Origin: Spirilliplanes yamanashiensis
GTDB lineage: Bacteria > Actinomycetota > Actinomycetes > Mycobacteriales > Micromonosporaceae
Assembly (NCBI RefSeq): GCF_016863475.1
Contig: NZ_BOOY01000018.1
Span: forward strand, 186,001 to 250,000
Length of the DNA: 64,000 nt
Direction of reading: 5' to 3'
The notes beneath the pieces were generated by a model. The model saw only the letters and a list, made by a program, of their open reading frames with translations. It did not search any database and was not told where the DNA came from. Shown here one piece after another: positions 1-10,089 of the stretch. The translations under genes were made by a program, and so were the position numbers. Positions within the stretch are counted from its first letter, which is position 1, and every line of letters starts with the position of its first letter.

Positions 1-419
1 ACGTTCGCCGACTTCGCGAACGACACCAGGCCGAGGTTGTAGTCGGCCGGCAGCTCGGCGACGAACTGCTTCGCGGCCTCCTGGGCGGCCTCGATCCGGT
101 TCGGCGCGACGTCGTCGGCCTGCATGGACAGCGACACGTCGATCGCCAGGATGACGGTGGCGCGCTCCAGCGGCTGCTCGGTGTCGACCGACGGGCGGGC
201 CATCGCCCCGGACAGCGCGAACAGCGCCAGCAGCAGCGCCGCCGCGGACGCGTGCCGGCGCCAGCCGAGGCCCTTGGGCGCGAGCGTGCGCAGCATGTCC
301 ACGTTGGTGAAGCGGATGGCGTACTGGCGCTTGCGGAACTGCCGCCACACGTACACGGCGGCGACGGCGAGCACCGGCAGGACGGAGAGCAGCCACCACG
401 GTTGCAGGAAACGGATCAT
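1..419 (-). CDS. VWA domain membrane protein, 3' part missing (BatA-like)
   Basis: Only the first 139 codons lie in the window and the gene runs off the left edge. The start is an ATG whose first bases overlap the TGA of the upstream DUF58 gene (ATGA), which implies translational coupling. Hydrophobic segments at about residues 8-24 and 57-73 anchor it in the membrane. A von Willebrand A domain then begins with the metal-binding signature DVSLS at 94-98. This organisation (two N-terminal helices, then VWA) is that of the BatA/BatB proteins that follow MoxR and DUF58 genes. The cellular role of these complexes is poorly defined; envelope stress or chaperone-like assembly is the usual suggestion. 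Confidence 0.88.
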   Translation of the reverse strand, partial: MIRFLQPWWLLSVLPVLAVAAVYVWRQFRKRQYAIRFTNVDMLRTLAPKGLGWRRHASAAALLLALFALSGAMARPSVDTEQPLERATVILAIDVSLSMQADDVAPNRIEAAQEAAKQFVAELPADYNLGLVSFAKSAN

Positions 420-1410
420 CGCGTGGTTCCTCGCGTGCGGGCGTGCCGCTGGGCGGCGACGAAGCGGACCATGTCGAGCAGCCAGTCGGAGTCGGTGCGC
501 AGGCGCAGGTGGGCGGCGCCGGCGGCGCGCAGGGCGTGCGCGATCGCGGCGCGCTGCTGCCCGGCGGCCTCGGCGTAGCGGGCGCGCAGCTTCGCGTCCG
601 TGCGCACCTCGTGCAGGACGCCGGTCTCCGGGTCGGCGAGGGTGAGCACCCCGACGTCGGGCAGCTCCAGCTCGCGCGGGTCGACGACCTCGACGGCGAG
701 CACGTCGTGCCGGACCCCGAGCTTGCGCACCGGCCGCGCCCAGCCCTCGACGGGCGCCAGGAAGTCGGAGATGACGACGGCGACGCCGCGCCGGCGGGGC
801 GGCCGGTTGAGCATGTCGACCAGCGCGCCGAGGTCGGTGCGGCCGGGCCGGATCTCGGTGCGGGCGATGGCGCGCAGCAGGCCCTGGGCCTCCTTGCGGC
901 CGGGCCGGGCGGGCAGCCGGGTGACGTGCGGCGCGGCCGGCTCGGCGCCGCGCCTGCCGGGCAGGCCGGCGCCGGTGCCGACGACCGCGCCGATGCGGTT
1001 GCCGCCGCGCACGGTGAGGTGGGCGATCGCGGTGGCCGCGGCGACGACCAGGTCGCGCTTGAGCCAGCGGGCCGTGCCGAAGTCGAGGCTCGCCGACAGG
1101 TCGACCGCCATCCACGTCTCCAGCTCCCGGTCGGCGACGGTGCGGCGCACGTGCGGGGCGGTGGTGCGGGCGGTGACCGGCCAGTCCATCCGGCGCACGT
1201 CGTCGCCGGGCCGGTACTCGCGGGACTCCCCCGGTTCGCTGCCCGGGCCGGGCAGCAGGCCCACGTAGTCGCCCTGCAGCAGGCCGTCGAGTTTGCGGGT
1301 GACCAGCAGCTGGAGCCGGGTCAGCACGGCCTCGGCCCGGCCGGCGCCCACGCCCTCGTCGGCCTCGAGGGCGCTCGCCAGGCCGGCGCGTCCGGCGTGC
1401 CGGTCGGCCA

Positions 1411-1414
<4 letters not shown>
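416..1414 (-). CDS. DUF58 domain-containing protein
   Basis: A 332-residue soluble protein, second gene of the MoxR-DUF58-VWA operon. The family signature is present near residue 75: an Arg-Tyr-x-x-Gly-Asp-Asp stretch followed by RMDW. A VWA-like DLSAS metal motif follows at about residue 148. The start is either GTG at 1414 or the adjacent ATG at 1411; both overlap the moxR stop, so coupling is expected either way. DUF58 proteins are thought to act with MoxR AAA+ ATPases in metal-cofactor or complex assembly, but no specific client is visible here. Confidence 0.92.
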
Positions 1415-2538
<1,124 letters not shown>

Positions 2539-2861
2539 CGGTCCTCCACAGCGGGTCGCTCGTCGGTGCGCTCGTCGGCACGGTGCCGACCACCAAGCCT
2601 TACACGATCAGCCTGAGAACGGGCGGGCAGGCCCGCATGACGCGCTGTCCGGAGTTGATCACGGACCGTCCGGGACGGTTGATCTTTCTGCGCTATACGA
2701 ATCAACGGGCATCGTCACGGGGCTGGACGAGCGACGGATGCATCCGTGTACCATTCGGTCGTCGCCGGGCAACTTCCCCCGTGGTTGCCCGGCGCACCAA
2801 AAACCACCCCGCACCCCGCTTGCCACCACGTGGCCGCACCGGAGTCCGTAGACTCAGCCGG
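2539..2861. other. divergent intergenic region upstream of moxR and the small Cys-rich gene
   Basis: About 320 bases with no convincing gene. On the minus strand a TAAGGCT sequence near 2595-2602 could be the -10 of moxR, leaving a leader of about 50 bases with a GGAGG site. On the plus strand TAGACT at 2849-2854 sits 7 bases before the next GTG and is probably a leaderless -10. A perfect odd palindrome ACCGTCCGGGACGGT (2665-2679) is flanked by two direct TTGATC hexamers (2655-2660 and 2679-2684). This could be an operator. Confidence 0.5.
2665..2679. promoter_or_regulatory. 15-bp palindrome, possible operator
   Basis: The arms ACCGTCC and GGACGGT are fully complementary around a single central G, and TTGATC occurs as a direct repeat on both sides. 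The site lies between divergent genes. No regulator is known to bind it and it could be chance in GC-rich DNA. Confidence 0.3.
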
Positions 2862-3113
2862 GTGTTCGAGGACGGTCCCTCCCAGCTCGAGTGTTCGGCC
2901 AAGGGTTGCCGCGCGCCCGCCGTGCACCAGTTGCGCTGGAACAACCCCAAGCTGCACACGCCCGACCACCGCAAGGTGTGGCTCGCCTGCGACGAGCACC
3001 TCGACTGGCTGCGCAGCTTCCTGAGCGCCCGCGGCTTCCTGCGCGAGGTCACCCTGCTGCCGTCGGCGCGGGCCGCCGCCGGCGCTGCGGACGCCGACGC
3101 ACCGGACGCCTGA
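2862..3113 (+). CDS. small Cys/His-rich conserved protein
   Basis: An 83-residue protein. The GTG start is chosen because TAGACT lies exactly 7 bases upstream, the leaderless pattern seen at many genes here. An upstream in-frame extension would run through the promoter and is not believable. The sequence contains CSAKGC near the N terminus and WLACDEH in the middle, four potential zinc ligands (two C-x-C type pairs plus His), followed by an amphipathic helix and an Ala-rich tail. I recognise it as a family widespread in actinobacteria but of unknown function. A zinc-ribbon role is inference. Confidence 0.75.
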   Translation: MFEDGPSQLECSAKGCRAPAVHQLRWNNPKLHTPDHRKVWLACDEHLDWLRSFLSARGFLREVTLLPSARAAAGAADADAPDA

Positions 3114-3142
3114 ACGCGCCGCGGTGACCTAGGCTCGACGGC

Positions 3143-3712
3143 GTGACCGCCGAACCGCAACCGCCCACCGGCCCCGCCGCGTTCGCCGGATCGCCCGCGC
3201 CCGCCGAGGCGGGCGCAGCACCGCTCGACGCCCTTGAACCGTGGCCCGACACGGTCGCCTGGCAGCCCGTCTCGCCCGACCTGGTCAAGGTCGAGCTGAT
3301 CGGCGTGGGCACCTGGATGCTGATGCTGGGCGGCGCCGCCGGGGTGGCGTGGGCGCTCCTCGGTCACTGGCTGCTCGGCGCGGCGCTGGCGCTGATCGTG
3401 CTGTGGAGCGCGTGGCGCGCGGTCGTCGCGGTCCGGGCCGTGCGGGCCTGGGGGTACGCCGAACGCGACCACGACCTGCTCGTGCGCAACGGCCTGCTGG
3501 TGCGCCGGCTGTCCATCGTGCCGTACGCGCGGATGCAGTTCGTCGACGTCACCGCGGGACCGCTGGAACGTGCCTTCGACCTGGCCACCGTGCAGCTGCA
3601 CACCGCGGCGGCCGCCAGCGACGCCCGGGTGCCGGGGCTGCGGCCCGCCGAGGCGGCGCGGCTGCGCGACCGGCTCACCGCCCTCGGCGAGGACAGGGCC
3701 GAGGGGCTGTGA
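3143..3712 (+). CDS. PH domain (DUF304) membrane protein
   Basis: A 189-residue protein with a Pro/Ala-rich N terminus, two hydrophobic segments at about residues 55-90, then a bacterial PH domain. The domain contains the typical stretch RLSIVPYARMQFVDV followed by GPLERAFDLATVQLHT, as in YdbS-like proteins. The GTG start has TAGGCT 7 bases upstream, consistent with a leaderless transcript. It overlaps the next PH-domain gene by GTGA. The pair resembles YdbS/YdbT pairs of Firmicutes and actinobacteria; their function is poorly known. Confidence 0.9.
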   Translation: MTAEPQPPTGPAAFAGSPAPAEAGAAPLDALEPWPDTVAWQPVSPDLVKVELIGVGTWMLMLGGAAGVAWALLGHWLLGAALALIVLWSAWRAVVAVRAVRAWGYAERDHDLLVRNGLLVRRLSIVPYARMQFVDVTAGPLERAFDLATVQLHTAAAASDARVPGLRPAEAARLRDRLTALGEDRAEGL

Positions 3713-5139
3713 CGGAGCCCCTCCCGCCCGCGGACCCGGTGGCGGCGTCGCCCGCACCGCCCGCGTCGCCCGCGTCGCCCGGCTCCCCGGCGGGTCCCGG
3801 CGAGGAGCCGCGGCGGCGCCTGCACCCGCTGAGCCCGCTGCTGCGCGGCGCCAAGTCGCTCGTCGTCATCGTCGCGGCCATGAGCTGGCAGACCCTGGGC
3901 TCCGTGGGGCTCGGCGTGTTCGCCCTGCTGGTGGGCGTGCTGGCGATCGGCGCGCTGGTCGTGTTCGCGGTCAGCTGGCTGAACACCGGCTACCACGTCG
4001 TCGGCCGGGAGCTGCGCATCCACGAGGGGCTGCTGTGGCGGCGCACCCGCGCCATCCCGCTGGAGCGGCTGCAGTCCGTCGAGCTGGTGCGGCCCCTGCT
4101 GGCGCAGCTGGCCGGGCTGGCCGAGCTGCGCCTGGAGGTGGTGGGCGGCGGCAAGACCGAGGCGCCGCTGGCGTACCTGAGCGTCCGCGACGCCACCGCC
4201 CTGCGCGAGCGGCTGCTGACCCTGGCCCGGCGGGTCGGCGCCGCCCCGGCGGGCGCCGGCGGCGAGGCCGCGGCCGCCGGGGACGCGGCGCCCGCGGAGG
4301 CGCCGGCCTGGCAGCTGCACGCCGTGTCGAACGACGACCTGGTGCTCAGCCAGCTGCTCACCCCGCAGGCGATGTTCCTGCCGTTCGGCGTGGCGTTCGT
4401 GGTGCTGCAGTTCCTGCTGGAGGACACCTGGTCGTTCGTGGCGATCGCCAGCACGCTCACCGCGATGGCGGGCGTGCTGCTGCAGCCGGTGCGACGCATC
4501 CTGTCGGACTGGAACTTCCGGGCGGCCCGCGACGGCGACGACCGGTTCCGGCTCAGCTACGGCCTCACCGAGACCCGGCACCAGACCGTGCCGCTGCACC
4601 GCATCCAGAACGTGCAGCTCACCTCGCCGCTGCTGTGGCGGCCGAAGAAGTGGCTGCGGCTGCGCATGCACATCGCGGGCGCCGCGTCGCCCGGCGGCAA
4701 CGACGCCCAGCGCGGCGACCGGCTGCTGCCCGTCGGCGACCAGGCCACGGCGCGGATGCTGCTGTGGCACGCCGTGCCGGGCGCCGACCTGGCCGCCGTG
4801 CACACGACCCCGCCGCCGCCGCGCACCCGCTGGCTGCACCCGTTCGCGTGGCGCTCGCTCGGCGCGGGCTTCGCCGACCAGGTCTTCGCCACCCGGTCCG
4901 GCCTGCTCACCCGGGAGCTGACCCTGGTGTCGTACGCGCGCATCCAGAGCGTGCGGGTGGTGCAGGGCCCGCTGCAGCGCCGGCTGCGGCTGGCGACGGT
5001 GTACGCGGACACCGCCGGCGGCCGGTCGGGGGCCGCCCGCGACCGCGACCTGGACGAGGCGTGGCGGATGGCGGCCGAGCTGTCGGCGCGGGCGCGGCAG
5101 GCCCGCGAGGGCCTAAGCTCGCCTCATGGAGCTGCCTGA
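3709..5139 (+). CDS. multi-PH-domain (DUF304) membrane protein
   Basis: A 476-residue partner of the preceding gene. The GTG start lies inside the previous stop (GTGA), so the ORF upstream of it is not used. There are two hydrophobic pairs (about 55-90 and 210-250). Three PH-like segments each carry the family pattern R-x-x-P-L-x-R-L/I-Q-x-V (for example IPLERLQSVELV, VPLHRIQNVQL and SYARIQSVRVV). YdbT-type proteins share this repeat arrangement. The last 14 bases overlap the thioesterase gene. Confidence 0.9.
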   Translation: MTEPLPPADPVAASPAPPASPASPGSPAGPGEEPRRRLHPLSPLLRGAKSLVVIVAAMSWQTLGSVGLGVFALLVGVLAIGALVVFAVSWLNTGYHVVGRELRIHEGLLWRRTRAIPLERLQSVELVRPLLAQLAGLAELRLEVVGGGKTEAPLAYLSVRDATALRERLLTLARRVGAAPAGAGGEAAAAGDAAPAEAPAWQLHAVSNDDLVLSQLLTPQAMFLPFGVAFVVLQFLLEDTWSFVAIASTLTAMAGVLLQPVRRILSDWNFRAARDGDDRFRLSYGLTETRHQTVPLHRIQNVQLTSPLLWRPKKWLRLRMHIAGAASPGGNDAQRGDRLLPVGDQATARMLLWHAVPGADLAAVHTTPPPPRTRWLHPFAWRSLGAGFADQVFATRSGLLTRELTLVSYARIQSVRVVQGPLQRRLRLATVYADTAGGRSGAARDRDLDEAWRMAAELSARARQAREGLSSPHGAA

Positions 5140-5518
5140 GTTCGCGCAGGGTCTCACCGCGCGGGTCGAGCTGACCGTTTCCGACGCCGACACCGCCCAG
5201 TCGCTGGGCTCCGGCGACGTGCCCGTGCTGGGCACGCCCCGGGTCCTCGCCCTGGCCGAGGCGGCCACCGTGGTGGCCCTCGCCCGCGAGCTGCCGTCCG
5301 GCGTCACCACCGTCGGGGTGCACGCCGAGATCGAGCACCGGGCCGCCACCCCCATCGGCCGCACCGTGCACGCCACGGCCACGCTGACGAAGCAGGACGG
5401 GCCGCGGCTGCACTTCGACGTGACGGTGCGCGAGGGCGAGACGGTCGTGGCGGAGGTCCGGGTGCGCCGGGTGCTGCTCGACCGGCAGCGGTTCCTGGCC
5501 CGCGCGTTCGGCGACTGA
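5126..5518 (+). CDS. FlK-like hotdog thioesterase
   Basis: A 130-residue single hotdog domain resembling the fluoroacetyl-CoA thioesterase FlK family. The motif TPRVLALAEAA supplies the Thr and Glu, and VGVHAEIEHRAAT supplies the His, of the Thr/Glu/His arrangement known for FlK. The acyl-CoA substrate cannot be told from sequence; most members are housekeeping thioesterases rather than fluoroacetate-resistance enzymes. TAAGCT lies 6 bases before the ATG, so a separate leaderless transcript is likely even though the gene overlaps the previous one by 14 bases. Confidence 0.85.
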   Translation: MELPEFAQGLTARVELTVSDADTAQSLGSGDVPVLGTPRVLALAEAATVVALARELPSGVTTVGVHAEIEHRAATPIGRTVHATATLTKQDGPRLHFDVTVREGETVVAEVRVRRVLLDRQRFLARAFGD

Positions 5519-5598
5519 GCGGGGGCGGCCGGGCGGTCGTGCCGCACGCCACGACCTGACTTTCTCATCGTCGCGGCCCCGCTGCCGAAGACACGGGT

Positions 5599-6201
5599 AT
5601 GGTCCGGCAGAAGCCCGAGCCCTCGGACAGCGGATTCACGCTGCTCGAGGTGGTCGTCGCGCTCGCGCTCATCGGCATCACGATGGGCGCCGTCGGCACA
5701 TTCTTCGCCAATGGGCTGCGGACCACGCACCGGCAGGGTGAGCAGCAGACGGCGGTGCAGTTCGCCGTCGACGGCGTCGAGGCCGCCCGGATGCTGCGCG
5801 GGCCCGCGCTGGTGGCGGGCCGCACCGCGTGCACGTCCGCGGCGAGCTGCCCCAACCCGGCCGTGGCCGGGGCGACCGCCCAGGTCGGCAGCGCCTGGCA
5901 GGGCCGGTGGGACATGGGCACGAGCGCCGCGCGGCTGGCGCCGCCCGCGTTCCCGGACGAGCAGACGGTCGACAACGTCGTCTTCCAGCGGCGGTTCTAC
6001 ATCCGGCAGTGCTGGGCGGCGGTCACCGGCAGCGGCGCCTGCGTCGACACCAAGTCGGTCGCCGCGCCCGCCCCCTTCTACAGGGTCGTCGTCGCGGTGA
6101 GCTGGCGCAACTCGGGCTGCGCGGCCGGGGTGTGCTCGTACGCCGTCTCCGGCCTGTTCACCGGCACCCTGCCCGACCCGATCTTCGAGACCGAGTCATG
6201 A
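5599..6201 (+). CDS. prepilin-like protein with N-terminal methylation motif
   Basis: A 200-residue protein starting with a short charged leader and the class III signal GFTLLE, followed by a hydrophobic helix (residues 13-38). This is the type IV pilin/pseudopilin hallmark, cleaved after the Gly by a prepilin peptidase. The C-terminal part has five or more Cys residues, suggesting disulfides outside the membrane. It is the first of three coupled genes. No ATPase, peptidase or secretin is in the window, so the assembly machinery must be elsewhere. Confidence 0.85.
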   Translation: MVRQKPEPSDSGFTLLEVVVALALIGITMGAVGTFFANGLRTTHRQGEQQTAVQFAVDGVEAARMLRGPALVAGRTACTSAASCPNPAVAGATAQVGSAWQGRWDMGTSAARLAPPAFPDEQTVDNVVFQRRFYIRQCWAAVTGSGACVDTKSVAAPAPFYRVVVAVSWRNSGCAAGVCSYAVSGLFTGTLPDPIFETES

Positions 6202-6785
6202 CGGGCCGGCGCCCGGCCGGGCCGGCCGGCGGTTCCGACGACGGCATGACGCTGCTCGAGGTCCTGGTCTCGATGTCCGTCATGGCGGTCGTCCTCGTGG
6301 TCGCGACGGCCGGGCTGCTGCCGGTCTACCGCCTGGTCAACGACGCCGACCTGCAGGACCGGGCGCAGTCCGCGCTGAGCGTGGCGATGCTGCGCCTGGA
6401 CCGGCAGGTCCGCTACGCCGTGCGGGTGTCCGTGGCGGTGGACGGCCGCTCGGCCACGTACCTGTCGGTGGAGCCGGGCGCGGCCCGCAAGTGCCACGCG
6501 GTGCGCTGGTCGGTGACGTCGTCGCCGCTCGGGGTGCTGCAGCAGCGCAGCTGGACGGCCGGCGGCTCGCCGGGGGCCACCTGGTCGACCCTGGCGACGG
6601 ACCTGCGCATCGACCGCACCGGCTTCACGCGCCCCTTCACCCTCTCGGAGCCCACCGATGACGTCGACTACCAGCGCCTGCAGATCAAGCTGGTGAGTTC
6701 GGCCGCCAACGGGCGCGCGGAGCGCCGCAGCGACGTCACGTTCTCCGCGCTCAACACCGACACCACGCAGGCGAACCCGTGCTGA
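6198..6785 (+). CDS. second prepilin-like protein (PilW/PulJ-like)
   Basis: A 195-residue protein beginning at an ATG that overlaps the preceding stop (ATGA). Residues 15-20 read DGMTLLE, a prepilin cleavage motif, followed by a hydrophobic helix to about residue 42. The rest is a soluble domain rich in beta-strand patterns with a Cys near the middle and one at the end. Position and layout match minor pseudopilins (PilW/PulJ-like). Confidence 0.84.
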   Translation: MTGRRPAGPAGGSDDGMTLLEVLVSMSVMAVVLVVATAGLLPVYRLVNDADLQDRAQSALSVAMLRLDRQVRYAVRVSVAVDGRSATYLSVEPGAARKCHAVRWSVTSSPLGVLQQRSWTAGGSPGATWSTLATDLRIDRTGFTRPFTLSEPTDDVDYQRLQIKLVSSAANGRAERRSDVTFSALNTDTTQANPC

Positions 6786-8314
6786 GCCGGACGCGCGCCG
6801 GCGACGACCGCGGGTCGATGCCGATGGCCATGCTGCTCACGGTCGTCGCGCTGGGCCTGAGCATGGTCCTCGCCTCGGTCGTCACCGCCGAGCAGCGCAA
6901 CACCCGCCGCGACACCAGCCGGATGACCGCCCTGGCCGCCGCCCAGTCCGGCATCGACGCGACGCTCAGCGCCGTCCGGCTCGCCAAGCGCGCCGACGGC
7001 ACCGGCGACCCGCAGGCGCTGCCGTGCACCACCGCGCCGCGACCCGCCCTGTCCGGGCCGGTCAGCGCCGGCAACGGCGCCACCTACAGCGTGCGGGTGT
7101 ACTACTCCACCACCCCGCCGGTCGCCGGCACCATCCCGTCCTCGCTGTGGGGCTGCGGCCCCACGGCCGCCGGCATGCCCGGCTACGCCCTCATCGTGTC
7201 CACCGGCACGTACGGCGTCAGCCGGACGGTCTCGGCGACCTACACGTTCACCACCGTCATGCAGAACGAGAAGGTGCCCGGCGGTCTGATCCGGGCCTTC
7301 GGCAACCAGGGCACCCAGCCGTACTGCTTCGCCGCCGCGTCGACGATGCCGCTGAACACCCAGCTGCAGATCCGCCAGTGCAACGCGAGCGACACGCGCC
7401 AGCAGTTCGCCTACAACCCCGGGCTGACGCTCTCGCTCACCAGGATCAAGGCGAGTGGGCAGCGGCTGTGCCTCGACGCCGGCAACATGGCCGTCGGCAC
7501 CCCGGTCCGGTTCCAGGTGTGCGCCCCCGACCTGGTGGCCCGGCAGGTGTGGGGGTCGGACGACTCGACCGCGTTCTACGTGATGCCGAACGCCACCACC
7601 CGCCGGTGCATGGAGTCCAGCGCCGAGTACGCCGACGCGACCGTGGAGCTGGCCGCGATGAAGACGGCCACGTACTGCACGCTGGTCGACGACTGGAGTG
7701 AGCGGCAGACGTTCCTCACCGCCCCGGCCACCGGCGGCGGGCGCTCCGGCCCGAAGACCGGCCAGCTCGTCAACGCGGCCCAGTTCGGCCGGTGCATCGA
7801 CGTCACCGCCGACGACGTCACCTGGGAGTACCTGATCAGCTTCCCGTGCAAGCAGCAGCTCACCGGCGAGGTGCTCTGGAACCAGCGGTGGAACGTGCCG
7901 GACATCCCGGCCGGCGAGGATCACGCCGACGGGCCCATCTGGACCGTGCCGACGGGCACCACGCAGGCGTACTGCATGCGCGGCCCCGGCACGACCACCC
8001 GGCCCGGGTACTACCCGACGATGGCCGCATGCACCCCGAACGGGGTGGTGCCCGCCAACCTGCAGTGGCGGATGTGGGGCGACACCGGCAACAGGGCCAC
8101 CAGCTACCGCATCGAGTCGCTGGGCCCGGGCGGCCCCGGCACCTGCCTGACCGTCACCGACCCGGCCGCGCCCAACGCCGACCTGTGGGACGAGACCTAC
8201 AACATCAACGTCAGCAAGCTGGTCATGGCGGTGTGCAACGCGACGGACTGGCAGAAGTGGAACGCGTTCTCGTTCACCACGGCGGCCACGCTGAAGGACG
8301 TCACGGAGCGCTGA
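6779..8314 (+). CDS. PilX-like N terminus fused to ricin-B-like lectin region
   Basis: A 511-residue third member of the cassette, starting at a GTG that overlaps the previous stop by 7 bases. Residues 10-32 form a hydrophobic helix followed by an Ala/Gln-rich amphipathic stretch like PilX/minor pilin N termini, although the GFTLxE motif is missing. From about residue 180 the sequence has R-type lectin features: CFAAAS..LQIRQCNASDTRQQF, GQRLCLDAGN and FQVCAPDLVARQVW. These are the Q-x-W-like and C-L-D repeats of beta-trefoil lectins. Further similar units and many Cys continue to the C terminus. It may be a pilus-tip adhesin; this is inference. Confidence 0.75.
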   Translation: MLSRTRAGDDRGSMPMAMLLTVVALGLSMVLASVVTAEQRNTRRDTSRMTALAAAQSGIDATLSAVRLAKRADGTGDPQALPCTTAPRPALSGPVSAGNGATYSVRVYYSTTPPVAGTIPSSLWGCGPTAAGMPGYALIVSTGTYGVSRTVSATYTFTTVMQNEKVPGGLIRAFGNQGTQPYCFAAASTMPLNTQLQIRQCNASDTRQQFAYNPGLTLSLTRIKASGQRLCLDAGNMAVGTPVRFQVCAPDLVARQVWGSDDSTAFYVMPNATTRRCMESSAEYADATVELAAMKTATYCTLVDDWSERQTFLTAPATGGGRSGPKTGQLVNAAQFGRCIDVTADDVTWEYLISFPCKQQLTGEVLWNQRWNVPDIPAGEDHADGPIWTVPTGTTQAYCMRGPGTTTRPGYYPTMAACTPNGVVPANLQWRMWGDTGNRATSYRIESLGPGGPGTCLTVTDPAAPNADLWDETYNINVSKLVMAVCNATDWQKWNAFSFTTAATLKDVTER

Positions 8315-8320
8315 GGGCGG

Positions 8321-9259
8321 TCAGTCCAGCGGTCCCCACCGGTCGGTCAGCTCCTGCTCGGTGGGCATCGCGGCCGCACCGCCGTGGCGCTCGCAGACCA
8401 GGCCGGCCACGGCCAGGGCGAAGCGCACGTTGCGCTGCCAGCCGGCCAGGTCGGCGGGGATGCCGTCGGCCAGCAGCCGGCGGATGAGCGCGCCCATGAC
8501 CGAGTCGCCGGCGCCGGTGGCGTCCACGGCGGTGACGGTCGGCGCGGGCAGCATCGCGGTGCTGCCGGCTGCCGAGACGAGGCCGCCGCGCGGGCCGCAG
8601 GTGACCACGACGCTGCGGGCGCCCAGGTCGCGGATGTGCTGGGCGGCCGCCTCGGGTGAGGCGCCGTCGTAGAGCACGGCGGCGTCGGCTGAGCTGAGCT
8701 TGACCAGGTCGGCGGTGGCCATGAACTCCTCGACGAGCTCGCGCAGCGCGGTGACGGCGGCGACGTCGGGCAGCAGCCGTGGGCGCACGTTCGGGTCGAA
8801 GACGCGGATCGGGCCGCTCTGCCGCCAGGCGTGCCGGGCGGCGGACACGAACGGCTCGCGCAGCAGGCTGATGGAGCCCGTGTACAGCACGGCGGCGTCG
8901 CCGATCAGCCCGGCGGGCACGTCGTCGGGGGTGAGCAGGGCGTACGAGGGCGGCTCGCCGTAGAAGTGGAACTCGGGCTCGGCGCCGTCGTAGGTGGCGA
9001 CGGCCAGCGCGCTCGGGGCGGCGACGCGGCGCACCGCCTTGGTGCCGACGCCCGCGTCGACCAGGGTGCGGGCGACCCGGTCGCCGAGCACGTCGTCGCC
9101 GACGGAGCCGGCGAACTCGACCTGGCCGCCGAGCCGGGACACCCCGACGGCGACGTTCAGCGGTGCGCCGCCGATGACCTGCCGGTACGCAGGTTCGCCG
9201 GCGACCGTGGTCTCCAGCAGGTCGACGAGCGCCTCTCCCAGCACCACCGCGTAGCCCAT
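8321..9259 (-). CDS. PfkB-family carbohydrate kinase (fructokinase-like)
   Basis: A 312-residue sugar kinase. It starts at an ATG preceded by GGAGGGAC; the longer ORF upstream is rejected. The N-terminal PfkB signature IGGAPLNVAVGVSRLGG is present, and the C-terminal ATP-site motif DATGAGDSVMGAL contains the catalytic Asp. This looks most like bacterial fructokinase/ribokinase-type enzymes that phosphorylate a free sugar with ATP; the exact sugar is uncertain. It stands alone and convergent to the pilin cassette with a 6-base gap. Confidence 0.88.
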   Translation of the reverse strand: MGYAVVLGEALVDLLETTVAGEPAYRQVIGGAPLNVAVGVSRLGGQVEFAGSVGDDVLGDRVARTLVDAGVGTKAVRRVAAPSALAVATYDGAEPEFHFYGEPPSYALLTPDDVPAGLIGDAAVLYTGSISLLREPFVSAARHAWRQSGPIRVFDPNVRPRLLPDVAAVTALRELVEEFMATADLVKLSSADAAVLYDGASPEAAAQHIRDLGARSVVVTCGPRGGLVSAAGSTAMLPAPTVTAVDATGAGDSVMGALIRRLLADGIPADLAGWQRNVRFALAVAGLVCERHGGAAAMPTEQELTDRWGPLD

Positions 9260-9397
9260 GGCCGTCCCTCCGCCGCGTGTTTCCCCCAGGCTTCCCCTCT
9301 CCGGGACGGAACGCCAGGGGCAGCCCGATGCTCGCCCGATTTGCAGCAATTCTTGCGATAGTGGGGGCGTTCACGTTCCTGTCCCGGAGGAGAAGCC

Positions 9398-10036
9398 GTG
9401 CGCCGCCGACCCGCTCTCACCGCCCTGCTGCTGGTCCCCGCCCTCGCCGCCGGCGCCACCGCGTGCGGCACGGGCGGCGACGAGACCGGCGCCCTGCCCG
9501 TGCCCCGGCCCGGGGGCTCCGCCCCGATCGTGCCCGGCGGCGTGCTCGGCGCCGGGATCGACGAGGGCACCTTCGCGCCCTGGGCGGTCAACGAGACCGC
9601 CGTCACGTACGACCCCGCCGTGGTGCCCGTCGGCGCCACCGCCTCGCTGTCCATCGCGCCCGAGACCAACGGGGCCACGGTGACGCTGCTGGTCACCGGC
9701 ATGCTGGCCAAGCGCGGCTACGGCGCGCACCTGCACACCGCGCCGTGCGGCCCCGACGGCGCCGCCGCCGGCCCGCACTACCAGCACACCGCCGACCCGG
9801 CGGCGACCGCGGACCCGTCGGTCGACTCCGCCTACGCCAACCCCGCGAACGAGGTCTGGCTGGACTTCACCGCCGACGACCGCGGGGCCGCCACCGTCAC
9901 CGCCAGCGGCGCCTGGAAGCTCGACGGCCCGGACCGCCCGCGGTCGCTCGTCATCCACGCCGACCGCACCGCCACCGCCGACGGCGCGGCCGGCACGGCG
10001 GGCCCCCGCGCGGCCTGCCTGACGCTGTCGGCCTGA
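9398..10036 (+). CDS. Cu/Zn superoxide dismutase family lipoprotein
   Basis: A 212-residue exported protein. The N terminus is a signal peptide ending in ATAC, probably lipidated on Cys23. The SOD fold is shown by AHLHTAPCG and GPHYQH (four His) and a late VIHADR His, matching the copper ligands and the disulfide Cys of SodC, with the partner Cys near the C terminus (RAACLTL). The zinc loop looks incomplete: the canonical His and Asp after the second His pair are not evident. It may therefore be a copper-only enzyme, as in mycobacterial SodC. The GTG start has a GGAGGAG site. Confidence 0.82.
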   Translation: MRRRPALTALLLVPALAAGATACGTGGDETGALPVPRPGGSAPIVPGGVLGAGIDEGTFAPWAVNETAVTYDPAVVPVGATASLSIAPETNGATVTLLVTGMLAKRGYGAHLHTAPCGPDGAAAGPHYQHTADPAATADPSVDSAYANPANEVWLDFTADDRGAATVTASGAWKLDGPDRPRSLVIHADRTATADGAAGTAGPRAACLTLSA

Positions 10037-10089
10037 CCGGCCCGCGCGGTACGGTCGAGCCCGGGGCACACGGGAGAAGGGACCGCACG

